Shown here: positions 1 to 6,715 of the stretch, piece after piece | How the letters are laid out: each line of letters starts with the position of its first letter | How positions within the stretch are numbered: the stretch's first letter is position 1 | Assembly (NCBI GenBank): GCA_964230255.1 | Contig: CAXRGW010000109.1 | Span: forward strand, 1 to 12,428 | Direction: 5' to 3' | Length of the DNA stretch: 12,428 bases | Source of the DNA: Alteromonas_E sp964230255 | GTDB taxonomy: Bacteria > Pseudomonadota > Gammaproteobacteria > Enterobacterales > Alteromonadaceae | Made by a program: the position numbers and the translations under genes | The notes under the pieces: generated by a model | What the model was told of the DNA's origin: nothing | What the model saw: only the letters and a program-made list of their open reading frames with translations | Database searches by the model: none

Positions 1-96
1 GGTTGTTTTTGCGAAAAGATCACCACTAGGACTATTCATTTTAAATTCAATCGTTATACTAGAGCGTCTAGTAAACGTAACAAGAATGCTAACGAT
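1..96. other. Upstream flank of exbD, unresolved
   Basis: No gene can be named here. The exbD frame itself stays open back to position 1 without another ATG, and its residues do not look like ExbD. A second frame, open from position 2, stops at 98-100 inside the exbD start (ATGA). A third frame stops at 27-29 and could be the last nine codons of a gene entering from the left. TATACT at 55-60 is a good -10 hexamer but has no convincing -35 partner. Confidence 0.3.
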
Positions 97-501
97 ATGA
101 AAAGAAAAAAGCATACCAACGCTGATGACGACGCGCAGATCGACATGACCCCGATGCTAGACATCGTGTTCATTATGTTGATCTTCTTTATCGTAACCAC
201 GTCATTTGTTAAGGAAAAAGGTTTAGAGGTTAATCGTCCTAAGGATAACCCAAGCGATCGTCAGCCGAGTAAAGCATTGTCTATTCAGATAGACGAATTC
301 GGTAAAATCCGTATGAATGGCCGTGATGTTGATATCCGTCGAGTTGTTGCAAATATTCAAACTTTCTTAGCCGAAAACGTAACTGACGCAGCAGCGATTC
401 AGGCTCACGAAGATACTGAGCACGGTGTTGTGGTTGAAGTTATGGACCAAGCGAAAGAAGCGGGTATAGAAAAAGTATCTGTTTTGGTTAAAGGCCAATA
501 A
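97..501 (+). CDS. exbD: ExbD/TolR-family biopolymer transport protein
   Basis: This is an inner-membrane component of a TonB energy-transducing complex: with ExbB it uses the proton gradient to drive TonB-dependent uptake across the outer membrane. At 134 aa it has the normal ExbD length. A short charged cytoplasmic N-terminus (about 1-17) leads into one transmembrane helix (about 18-37). That helix begins with the family motif TPMLDIVF and carries the conserved membrane aspartate, D22, equivalent to D25 of E. coli ExbD. The rest (about 38-134) is a periplasmic domain. I see no strong Shine-Dalgarno sequence. The start forms an ATGA overlap with a frame open from position 2, so coupling to an upstream gene (exbB or another exbD) is possible, but that frame is rich in rare codons and not recognisable. 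No tonB follows; the gene ends at a terminator. Confidence 0.93.
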   Translation: MKRKKHTNADDDAQIDMTPMLDIVFIMLIFFIVTTSFVKEKGLEVNRPKDNPSDRQPSKALSIQIDEFGKIRMNGRDVDIRRVVANIQTFLAENVTDAAAIQAHEDTEHGVVVEVMDQAKEAGIEKVSVLVKGQ

Positions 502-515
502 CGGTAAACCAATTT

Positions 516-544
516 AAAAAAACCGAGCGATGCTCGGTTTTTTT
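516..544. terminator. Bidirectional intrinsic terminator between exbD and the YgjV gene
   Basis: A perfect hairpin with arms CCGAGC (523-528) and GCTCGG (532-537) and loop GAT is flanked by seven A (516-522) and seven T (538-544). The U tract is therefore present on either strand. It lies between convergent genes and can end both exbD and the four-gene minus-strand operon. Confidence 0.92.
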
Positions 545-571
545 GTGCCTTAAATATTGTTATCGCAACTA

Positions 572-1096
572 CTAGGGCGTGTTGATCTTTGCGGTACTCG
601 CTATACGTCTTTCCTGCCATAGTTTAAGACCGATACTAAACAAGTTACTCACATTAAATACGCTGCCAAAAATACTGCCAACGGAAAGTGCATAAACTAA
701 ACCTAGAAGCTCAGCAAACACAAACCAGCGTCGAATTTGATTCGCATCTTGTAAAACAATTGAGCCAACGGTGAAAATAAGCGAACTGGCATAAGCGACC
801 AATATCATTAGTCCGTGATGCATAACGAAAAGCTCATACAACAAAAAGCCGACGTTAAGTGCGACGAATGCGTATAACACACCTACTTGACGATAGCGCA
901 TTGCCACTAGATTTCGCACACACGCCAACAGACAACCTATACCTGCAGCCATTGCCCCCAGCATAAAAAAGTGAGCGCTCACACTCGCCAAAGCACAAGC
1001 AGATATGAAACGGTAACGATTAATATCGTTTTGTCGATAACCGATGAAGTTTAGAGCAACCGCAAGTGCACCCAACGCCTCTGCGACAATTAACAT
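572..1096 (-). CDS. YgjV-family inner-membrane protein
   Basis: This is a small integral membrane protein of unknown function. It has 174 aa against 183 for E. coli YgjV. The resemblance is the pattern GYRQND-x-R near residue 20, followed by the AHFFMLG helix and a helix ending in a VRNLVAMRYR-like basic segment (E. coli has AIRTLITLRTR at the same place). It has about five or six hydrophobic segments spread over the whole length and a short basic C-terminus. AAGGGGA stands 5 nt before the ATG, a good ribosome binding site. It is the last gene of the minus-strand operon, 9 nt after the preceding gene, and ends near the shared terminator. The family is known as a membrane protein; no transport substrate can be read from the sequence. 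Confidence 0.8.
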   Translation of the reverse strand: MLIVAEALGALAVALNFIGYRQNDINRYRFISACALASVSAHFFMLGAMAAGIGCLLACVRNLVAMRYRQVGVLYAFVALNVGFLLYELFVMHHGLMILVAYASSLIFTVGSIVLQDANQIRRWFVFAELLGLVYALSVGSIFGSVFNVSNLFSIGLKLWQERRIASTAKINTP

Positions 1097-1105
1097 TGAT
1101 TCCCC

Positions 1106-1471
1106 TTAACTATTTAACGGATTAAACGTCGATTTGCCGCGCATTAATTCGCGCGCAACGCGATTAACCCCATTAATGTGATCCGCTGGTCGAGCTAGCA
1201 AGCGAAACTGACTACCTTGATAGTCAGCCAATACCACTGCATATGCAGGCATTTGCTCTAATTCCAGACCCAGAGGTTCAAAAAGCGGCACATCATACTT
1301 ACCTAGTTGCAGGATTTGAAGGTTTTGTTGCTGGTATTTTACGGTTTTGTAGGCGACAGGGTTTGGGATCTGCGCGTATACCTCAAACATGGGTACATTA
1401 AATGGCACACCCATCCACACATATTCTAATACATCAATGTAATCAGCTAGCGCTTTCACACTATCAGTCAT
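1106..1471 (-). CDS. Small hypothetical protein, possibly CheW-like fold
   Basis: I do not recognise this 121-aa protein by name. It has no signal peptide or membrane segment, so it is probably cytosolic. The order of hydrophobic strands resembles a shortened CheW domain: a VPMFEVY segment (about 26-32), a proline-rich turn, then QILQLGKYDVPLFEPLGLE (about 52-70). This last part has the spacing of CheW's 'LRG-x-IVPVxDLxxxLG' stretch, and it is followed by an AVVLADY strand and an FRLLARPADHI strand. CheW is normally 150-165 aa, so this would be a reduced or diverged version; it may equally be an unrelated beta protein. A GGTGA ribosome site precedes the ATG. It follows trmN after 13 nt and precedes the YgjV gene by 9 nt, so it is co-transcribed with both. 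No other chemotaxis gene is in view. Confidence 0.72.
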   Translation of the reverse strand: MTDSVKALADYIDVLEYVWMGVPFNVPMFEVYAQIPNPVAYKTVKYQQQNLQILQLGKYDVPLFEPLGLELEQMPAYAVVLADYQGSQFRLLARPADHINGVNRVARELMRGKSTFNPLNS

Positions 1472-1484
1472 ACTTATTCACCGC

Positions 1485-2231
1485 TTAAAAGTACAAATAA
1501 TATGCGCGACACAGATCGCGATACTCTTCAGTATATACGCTAGGCGCGGCATAAATGTTTAATTTGTCTCTGAACCGTTTTATTTTTGTTTTACCGAGCG
1601 CTAAACACACCCGAGAGACTGGCTTTTCGGCCAACGACCTAACGTCCAACTGACGTTGGATAAATAAGCCATTTTGCTCACTCTCATGTTTTGCATTGCT
1701 GTACTGTTCCGACGGCAGGATGACAAAAGTGACTCCCATAGGAGATAGGCTGACACTGATCAGGCGAAACAAGTCGGCAATCGTTAATATACTCTCGCTA
1801 CGAGCAAGCTTGCGCTTCGCGCTTAAACCTTGTTGTGACTGAGTTTCGCGCGCAGGTACGGGAAAATAGGGCGGGTTGGATATTATTATGTCATGAGTAG
1901 ACGAGCACAAATCATCCGATTCCAAAATATTGTCATTGGTTACGTCAATGCTATCTGCCCAAGGGCTGGCGGCAACGTTTTGCTTTGCTTGTAGAGCTGC
2001 ATCTTGATCTATCTCGACGCCAGTCATTTTAAGTGCGCCATTCGACCACTGACTTAGCATTAAGGCCAATAAACCACTGCCGCAGCCAATATCCAGTGCG
2101 GTTTTATAGGTCTCACTCTGATAGTGCAGATTTAAACACTGAGCTGCCCAACTGCCCAATAAGATGCTGTCGGTGCCAACTTTCATCGCACAGGCTGAAT
2201 CGTCTATACAAAACTGTTTAAACTTAAAAAT
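1485..2231 (-). CDS. trmN: tRNA1(Val) (adenine(37)-N6)-methyltransferase, apparent ATT start
   Basis: This SAM-dependent enzyme adds a methyl group to N6 of A37 in tRNA1(Val) (E. coli YfiC/TrmN). Motif I is DIGCGSGLL (about 47-55) and the catalytic N6-adenine motif NPPY is at about 119-122; SPWAD, ISNPPY and the C-terminal AYYLYF tail also match YfiC. The first ATG (2184-2186) would give 233 aa beginning MKVGTD. However, the 15 codons upstream read FKFKQF...CAM, aligning without gaps to FTFKQF...CAM of E. coli YfiC, so the true N-terminus lies upstream. The only initiator-like codon before FKFKQF is ATT (2229-2231), with AGGG 7 nt in front; there is no ATG, GTG or TTG before the in-frame stop at 2241-2243. 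This gives 248 aa. The start overlaps the 3' end of the SDR gene by 8 nt, suggesting coupling. The product is certain; the start codon is inferred. Confidence 0.9.
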   Translation of the reverse strand: MFKFKQFCIDDSACAMKVGTDSILLGSWAAQCLNLHYQSETYKTALDIGCGSGLLALMLSQWSNGALKMTGVEIDQDAALQAKQNVAASPWADSIDVTNDNILESDDLCSSTHDIIISNPPYFPVPARETQSQQGLSAKRKLARSESILTIADLFRLISVSLSPMGVTFVILPSEQYSNAKHESEQNGLFIQRQLDVRSLAEKPVSRVCLALGKTKIKRFRDKLNIYAAPSVYTEEYRDLCRAYYLYF

Positions 2232-2853
2232 GTTGCAGCCCTATCATCTGTTGCGCTACATCAGTCGCTTCAATCGGACGATACTTTTTCAATGGCCCTA
2301 ACATCAATGGCGCTACCACCTTGCCGACTTTTATGCCTAACTGCTCAGCCGTGCGCACATCATTGCGTTCACCCAATAGTAACGAAGGTCTCACAGCAGC
2401 AGCGTGTTTCAACTGTGGCATAGTGAGTATGGCATTCTCTAACTCGCCTTTTACGCGTAAATAAAAATTGCTACTTTTGGGATCTGCTCCTACTGAAGAC
2501 ACCCAGACAAACCCTGACGCGCGCTGTGCTCTGGCCAATTGCGCTGCCACATGGACAAATTCAAAATCCACACGACGAAACGCTTTCTGACTGCCAGCCT
2601 GTTTGATGGTTGTGCCCAAACAACAGTAAACATGATCAACGGTAAAGTACCCTTGGTAGTCTTGTAGCTGATCAAAATCGATGACCACCGGCATTAACTT
2701 TTTCAGCGGGTCGTGAAACATACTCGCACTTAGTGGCTTGCGCACTAATACCGTTATTTGATGGTAACGCTCATCATTGAGTAACTGCTGAGTTAACGAC
2801 TTGCCAACTAACCCTGTTGCACCGAGAACTGTCGCAGATTTGGTCGTTGTCAC
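2224..2853 (-). CDS. YraR-like NAD(P)-binding oxidoreductase (atypical SDR)
   Basis: This is a cytosolic short-chain dehydrogenase-like protein of the YraR/HTATIP2 (TIP30) type; the substrate is unknown. At 209 aa it is close to E. coli YraR (about 211). The N-terminal Rossmann motif GATGLVG is at residues 11-17. The YraR signature CCLGTT...AGS.KAF is at about 77-92, followed by WVSSVGAD (117-124), the YLRVK active-site motif with Y131 and K135, and an RPSLLLGER segment. Translation starts at GTG (2851-2853), supported by AGAGGA 6 nt upstream. It is the first gene of the four-gene minus-strand operon, and its stop overlaps the proposed ATT start of trmN. The start lies 51 nt from the divergent dipeptidyl-peptidase gene, so the two promoters must be packed into or next to that gap. 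Confidence 0.85.
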   Translation of the reverse strand: MTTTKSATVLGATGLVGKSLTQQLLNDERYHQITVLVRKPLSASMFHDPLKKLMPVVIDFDQLQDYQGYFTVDHVYCCLGTTIKQAGSQKAFRRVDFEFVHVAAQLARAQRASGFVWVSSVGADPKSSNFYLRVKGELENAILTMPQLKHAAAVRPSLLLGERNDVRTAEQLGIKVGKVVAPLMLGPLKKYRPIEATDVAQQMIGLQHF

Positions 2854-2867
2854 TTTGTATCCTCTAC

Positions 2868-2897
2868 TTGATGCTCTACACTATCGAAGTCTATAAG
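2868..2897 (+). promoter_or_regulatory. Candidate sigma70 promoter of the dipeptidyl-peptidase gene
   Basis: TTGATG (2868-2873) and TATAAG (2892-2897) are separated by 18 bp. The expected transcription start, about 2904, falls next to the ATG at 2905, so the mRNA would be leaderless or nearly so. This fits the lack of any ribosome binding site before that ATG. It is read by eye only. Confidence 0.35.
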
Positions 2898-2904
2898 CAA
2901 TCAT

Positions 2905-5133
2905 ATGATAAAAATGAAAAAACTCTTCGCACTTTTACTGTTTTTTAGCGCAAATGGTTTTGCCGACCAGTCGCTAACTATTGAACGCATCTTTTCGTCA
3001 CCTTCATTAGATGGTACCGCACCGCGCGAATTGTCGATTTCTCCAGATGGGCAGCGCGTTACCTTTTTACGCGGTAAACAAGACGACTACGAACGTTTAG
3101 ATTTGTGGGAATACCATATCGCCAGCGGCGAAACGCGGATGCTAGTGAACTCTGATGATCTGCATCAAGGCGATGAACAGCTATCTGATGAAGAAAAGGC
3201 ACGCCGTGAGCGTATGCGTTTATCTGGCACCGGTATTGTTAGTTACAGCTGGTCAGCCGATGGCAAAGCCTTGCTGTTTCCGTTAGCGGGTGACGTGTTT
3301 TACTACACCTTGGCCACCGACGATAAACCGGCACAGGTAAACCGTCTACTCCAAACCCCTGAGTTTGAAACCGATATTCAGCTATCACCTAAAAGTCGTT
3401 TTATCTCCTATATTCGCGAGCAAAACCTTTACATTCTAGAAATAGCAACGGGTAAAGAAACCGCAATCACTCGTGAAGGTGGCGGCGACATCAAGTTTGG
3501 CATGGCCGAGTTTGTTGCCCAAGAAGAGATGAGCCGTTTGACTGGCTACTGGTGGTCTCCGGACGAGCAGCACATCGCCTATACACGTGTTGATGAAGGT
3601 CCGGTTGATGTGATCACGCGCTCGGAAATCTACGCTGACTCAATCTCTATGATCGAGCAAAAATACCCTAAGGCTGGCACCGATAATGTTGAAGTGACCC
3701 TCGCGGTGCAAAACATTGCTAGTGGTGACAGACAATGGGTCGATTTGGGTGAAAACAAAGATATCTACCTTGCCCGTGGTCACTGGGCGGCTGATAATCG
3801 CAATTTCACTTATCAAATACAGTCACGTAATCAACAAATTCTGACACTGTTCGCCTACGACATCAGTAACAAAAGCCATCGCGTGTTGATTGAAGAAACT
3901 ACGGATACTTGGGTAAATTTGCATAAGGACCTGCACTTCTTAGCCGACCAGCAACACTTTATTTGGGCATCAGAACGCGATGGCTTTAAACACCTTTACT
4001 TATACAACACTGAGAAAGGTCTAGTGCGTCAGTTGACCCAAGGTGAATGGGTTGTAACCTCACTCGATGCCGTTAATGAAACTGAGCAACGCGTTTATTT
4101 CAGTGGCCGCAAAGATACGCCAATTGAGAACCACTTATATACCGTAAGCTTAGATGGTGGTGAGATTACTCGAGTTAGCCAACGCGACGGCTTCCACAAT
4201 GTTACTTTTAGTCGTAATGGCGAGATCTACGTCGATAATTTCTCAACCATTAATACACCACCACAAGTCAGCGTACATCGTGCTACTGGTGTGCAACTCA
4301 CTTGGTTGGCAGAAAATGCAATTGATGATTCACATCCTTTAGCAGCTTATCAACAGCAATGGGTTAAACCGACCTTTGGCACTTTGCAAACCAGTGATGA
4401 GGCAACCTTACATTACCGCTTATATACGCCGAAAAAGCTGGAAGGTAAGCATCCGGTTATAGTGTTTGTCTACGGTGGCCCTGGTGTGCAAGTGGTGACA
4501 AATCGTTGGTACGGTAATCGTGGCTTGATGATGCAACACTGGGTCAACAAAGGTTACGTGGTCTTTTCGGTCGATAACCGCGGCTCTAAATACCGGGGCA
4601 AAGCATTTGAAGATCCTTTGTATCTAAAAATGGGCGATATTGAAGTTACCGATCAGATTGAAGGTGTTGAGTTCTTGCACACCCTGCCCTATGTCGACAA
4701 AGACCGCATCGGTGTTCACGGTCACAGTTATGGTGGCTACATGACGATTATGAGCATGTTTAAAGGTGCTGATTACTTTGCTGCCGGAGTTTCCGGTGCA
4801 CCAGTCACTGATTGGCGTTTATACGATACCCACTATACTGAGCGCTATATGGGTGACCCGCGCGTGGTGGATGATGCCTACACGGCAGCGTCGGTTTTCC
4901 CACATGCCCAGCGTCTCAAAGGGCCAATGCTGATTTATCACGGAATGGCAGATGACAACGTCCTATTTACTCATGCGACCATGCTATACAAACACTTGCA
5001 AGACTTAGCATTGCCGTTTGAAGTGATGGATTACCCCGGCAAGAAACACAGTATTCGCGGCAAAAATACCCAGATCCACTTGTTTACAACGATCACAAAC
5101 TTCTTTGATCGGAACTTAAACCCTCCTCAGTAA
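2905..5133 (+). CDS. Exported dipeptidyl-peptidase IV (S9B family)
   Basis: This serine peptidase removes X-Pro or X-Ala dipeptides from peptide N-termini, here in the periplasm or outside the cell. The 742-aa protein begins with a signal peptide (KKLFALLLFF core, probable cleavage after NGFA near residue 20). An eight-bladed beta-propeller (about 30-480) follows, with the DPP-IV Glu-Glu motif in QEEMSR (E207-E208), which binds the substrate amino group. The alpha/beta-hydrolase domain (about 500-742) has nucleophile S608 in GHSYGGY, D683 in MADDNV and H715 in KKHS. The motifs and the length match human and bacterial DPP-IV. A second ATG at 2914 is an equally possible start and changes only three residues before the signal peptide; neither has a clear Shine-Dalgarno sequence. 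The gene is monocistronic and is followed 11 nt later by a terminator. Confidence 0.95.
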   Translation: MIKMKKLFALLLFFSANGFADQSLTIERIFSSPSLDGTAPRELSISPDGQRVTFLRGKQDDYERLDLWEYHIASGETRMLVNSDDLHQGDEQLSDEEKARRERMRLSGTGIVSYSWSADGKALLFPLAGDVFYYTLATDDKPAQVNRLLQTPEFETDIQLSPKSRFISYIREQNLYILEIATGKETAITREGGGDIKFGMAEFVAQEEMSRLTGYWWSPDEQHIAYTRVDEGPVDVITRSEIYADSISMIEQKYPKAGTDNVEVTLAVQNIASGDRQWVDLGENKDIYLARGHWAADNRNFTYQIQSRNQQILTLFAYDISNKSHRVLIEETTDTWVNLHKDLHFLADQQHFIWASERDGFKHLYLYNTEKGLVRQLTQGEWVVTSLDAVNETEQRVYFSGRKDTPIENHLYTVSLDGGEITRVSQRDGFHNVTFSRNGEIYVDNFSTINTPPQVSVHRATGVQLTWLAENAIDDSHPLAAYQQQWVKPTFGTLQTSDEATLHYRLYTPKKLEGKHPVIVFVYGGPGVQVVTNRWYGNRGLMMQHWVNKGYVVFSVDNRGSKYRGKAFEDPLYLKMGDIEVTDQIEGVEFLHTLPYVDKDRIGVHGHSYGGYMTIMSMFKGADYFAAGVSGAPVTDWRLYDTHYTERYMGDPRVVDDAYTAASVFPHAQRLKGPMLIYHGMADDNVLFTHATMLYKHLQDLALPFEVMDYPGKKHSIRGKNTQIHLFTTITNFFDRNLNPPQ

Positions 5134-5144
5134 GCATGACCATT

Positions 5145-5174
5145 AAAAAAGGCTGACCGATGTCAGCCTTTTTT
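5145..5174. terminator. Bidirectional intrinsic terminator after the dipeptidyl-peptidase gene
   Basis: Perfect 7-bp arms GGCTGAC (5151-5157) and GTCAGCC (5162-5168) enclose a CGAT loop, with six A on the left and six T on the right. It lies between convergent genes, 11 nt after one stop codon and 13 nt from the other, and can serve both. Confidence 0.92.
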
Positions 5175-5187
5175 ATAAGTGCTGTGG

Positions 5188-5562
5188 TTAGCCAAACATC
5201 GCGTTCGCTAATGACTTTTGTAAACCAATCGCGGTCTCTTTCTTCAACTCCACTTTAAGTGGGTTTGATTGACCCGAAATCCAAATAGTAAGCTCAGCAT
5301 CCATATCAAAGTGCCCAGCAGTTTCGACGTTAAACTGAGTGATCGCGCGGTAAGGCACGCTGTGGTACTCAACCTTCTTGCCTGTCATACCTTGCTTGTC
5401 GATAAAGATAAGGCGGGCGTTGGTGAACACAAACATGTCACGCACGAGCTTAAATGCCTGTGTAACGCTTTCCGAATCAGCCAATACTGGTGCCAGCTCT
5501 ACCTGAACTTCTCCCGCATCAACCTCAGAAGCATTACCCATTAATTTGTCTAGCAGTCCCAT
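5188..5562 (-). CDS. Bacterial PH-domain protein (YvbH/YokE-like)
   Basis: This 124-aa cytosolic protein has no signal peptide or membrane span. Its strand pattern fits the bacterial pleckstrin-homology-like domain PF08000. FVFTNARLIFIDKQG (about 45-59) is followed by a basic KKVEYHSVPYRAITQF stretch, a DAELTIWISG strand and a closing C-terminal helix (about 105-122). These proteins form oligomeric rings; their cellular role is poorly known and no function can be read from the sequence. AGGAGA a few nt before the ATG is a strong ribosome binding site. The gene stands alone, convergent with the dipeptidyl-peptidase gene and divergent from the dehydratase gene. Confidence 0.85.
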   Translation of the reverse strand: MGLLDKLMGNASEVDAGEVQVELAPVLADSESVTQAFKLVRDMFVFTNARLIFIDKQGMTGKKVEYHSVPYRAITQFNVETAGHFDMDAELTIWISGQSNPLKVELKKETAIGLQKSLANAMFG

Positions 5563-5630
5563 TGTTATCTCCTGTCTCTTTTAATTGCCACACTGGCGAA
5601 TACGCATCACTTTACTGGGTTATTCCATAA

Positions 5631-5659
5631 TTAACAATTTGAATAAGCGGTGCTACATT
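5631..5659 (+). promoter_or_regulatory. Candidate sigma70 promoter of the dehydratase-amidohydrolase operon
   Basis: TTAACA (5631-5636), a 17-bp spacer and TACATT (5654-5659) form the elements, with TGC just before the -10 acting as an extended -10. Transcription would start near 5666, about 20 nt before the ATG, leaving room for the GGGG ribosome site at 5677-5680. Confidence 0.5.
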
Positions 5660-5685
5660 AGGGGCACTTTCCGGCTGGGGTACAC

Positions 5686-6705
5686 ATGGACTTCTCAGAT
5701 ATCAAAGCGGCTCACACACGCATCAAGCCGATGATCAAGCGTACGCCTATTGTTTCATCACACCGACTAAATCAATGGCTAAGTTGCAATTTACTCACGG
5801 GCTATCAACACGAAATATTTTTTAAGGCGGAATGCCTGCAAACGACGGGGGCATTTAAACTCCGCGGCGCAAGTAATTTTATCGCCAAGTTAATTGAGAG
5901 TGGTGAAAAGCCGCGCCAGTTTGTTGCCAATAGCTCTGGCAATCACGCACAAGCTGTTGCTTATGCAGCCAGTAAATTTGGTATTCCAGCAACAATATAC
6001 GCAGCAGATACCATTTCGCCGATTAAAGCAACAGCAACCCAGAGCTACGGTGCAGAACTCAAAACTTTTGCCAAACGCACGTTAGCCGATGCTGCGGTTG
6101 CAGAAGCCAGTAAAGCTGAAGGCGTAGTTTGGATCCCGCCATTTAATCACCCTGATGTAATCGCCGGCCAAGGGACAGCTGCACTGGAAGCGATTGAAGA
6201 GTTAGACACTGTAGATGCCGTATTTGCGCCCTGTGGTGGTGGCGGTTTAGTCAGTGGCAGTTTGATCACGACCCGAGCTATGCTGCCAGATGCAAAAGTT
6301 ATTGGGGTTGAGCCGTTAGCAGCAAATGACGCCGCGGAATCACTGCGCAAAGGCACTATCCAATATTTAACCGCCCCCCCTAAAACATTAGCTGACGGTG
6401 CAGCAACACCCAGTGTTGGCGAACACACCTTTCCATTTTTGCAACAACTCGATGATTTCTACGAAGTATCTGAGCAACAAATTTGTTATTGGACCCAATG
6501 GTTGCATCATCTATTAAAGTTGCATATTGAACCCACTTGCTGCATGACCATGAGTGCAGTTTCCAAATGGTTAGCGAACCAAACTCAACCGCAACGAGTG
6601 TTAGTAATTTTATCGGGTGGTAACATTAGCACCCAAAGCATGCAAACCATTCATGCAACCGATTACTTAGATCAACCGCCACGCGTTGCAAATAACAATA
6701 ATTAA
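5686..6705 (+). CDS. PLP-dependent threonine/serine dehydratase family protein
   Basis: This is a fold-type II PLP enzyme of the threonine dehydratase/serine racemase/hydroxyaspartate ammonia-lyase family. Such enzymes deaminate a hydroxy amino acid to a 2-oxo acid and ammonia, or racemise serine. The PLP lysine is K58 in TGAFKLRGA. The substrate/carboxylate loop SSGNHAQ is at 83-89, the phosphate-binding glycine loop PCGGGGL at 182-188, and the LSGGNIS motif lies near the C-terminus. At 339 aa it lacks the C-terminal ACT-like regulatory domain of biosynthetic IlvA (about 510 aa), so it is a catabolic or racemase-type member and probably not feedback-inhibited by isoleucine. Residues about 31-43 look like a small insertion before the substrate-binding strand. 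The ribosome site is GGGG, 5 nt before the ATG. The exported amidohydrolase gene follows after 10 nt. The exact substrate cannot be decided by eye. Confidence 0.9.
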   Translation: MDFSDIKAAHTRIKPMIKRTPIVSSHRLNQWLSCNLLTGYQHEIFFKAECLQTTGAFKLRGASNFIAKLIESGEKPRQFVANSSGNHAQAVAYAASKFGIPATIYAADTISPIKATATQSYGAELKTFAKRTLADAAVAEASKAEGVVWIPPFNHPDVIAGQGTAALEAIEELDTVDAVFAPCGGGGLVSGSLITTRAMLPDAKVIGVEPLAANDAAESLRKGTIQYLTAPPKTLADGAATPSVGEHTFPFLQQLDDFYEVSEQQICYWTQWLHHLLKLHIEPTCCMTMSAVSKWLANQTQPQRVLVILSGGNISTQSMQTIHATDYLDQPPRVANNNN

Positions 6706-6715
6706 CGGGATAACT

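Noticed and set aside
2..100. Frame open from position 2 ending in an ATGA overlap with exbD, as the tail of exbB
   Set aside because: The residues do not resemble any ExbB C-terminus and codons are mostly rare (CTA, ATA, AGA); kept only as an unresolved flank.
6147..6428. 93-codon minus-strand open frame inside the dehydratase gene
   Set aside because: It is a shadow of the coding strand, with no ribosome site and an Ala/Ser/Pro-rich product.
6686..6715. TTG start extending the amidohydrolase by ten codons
   Set aside because: It overlaps the end of the dehydratase gene, puts non-signal residues before an excellent signal peptide and has no ribosome site; ATG 6716 has one.
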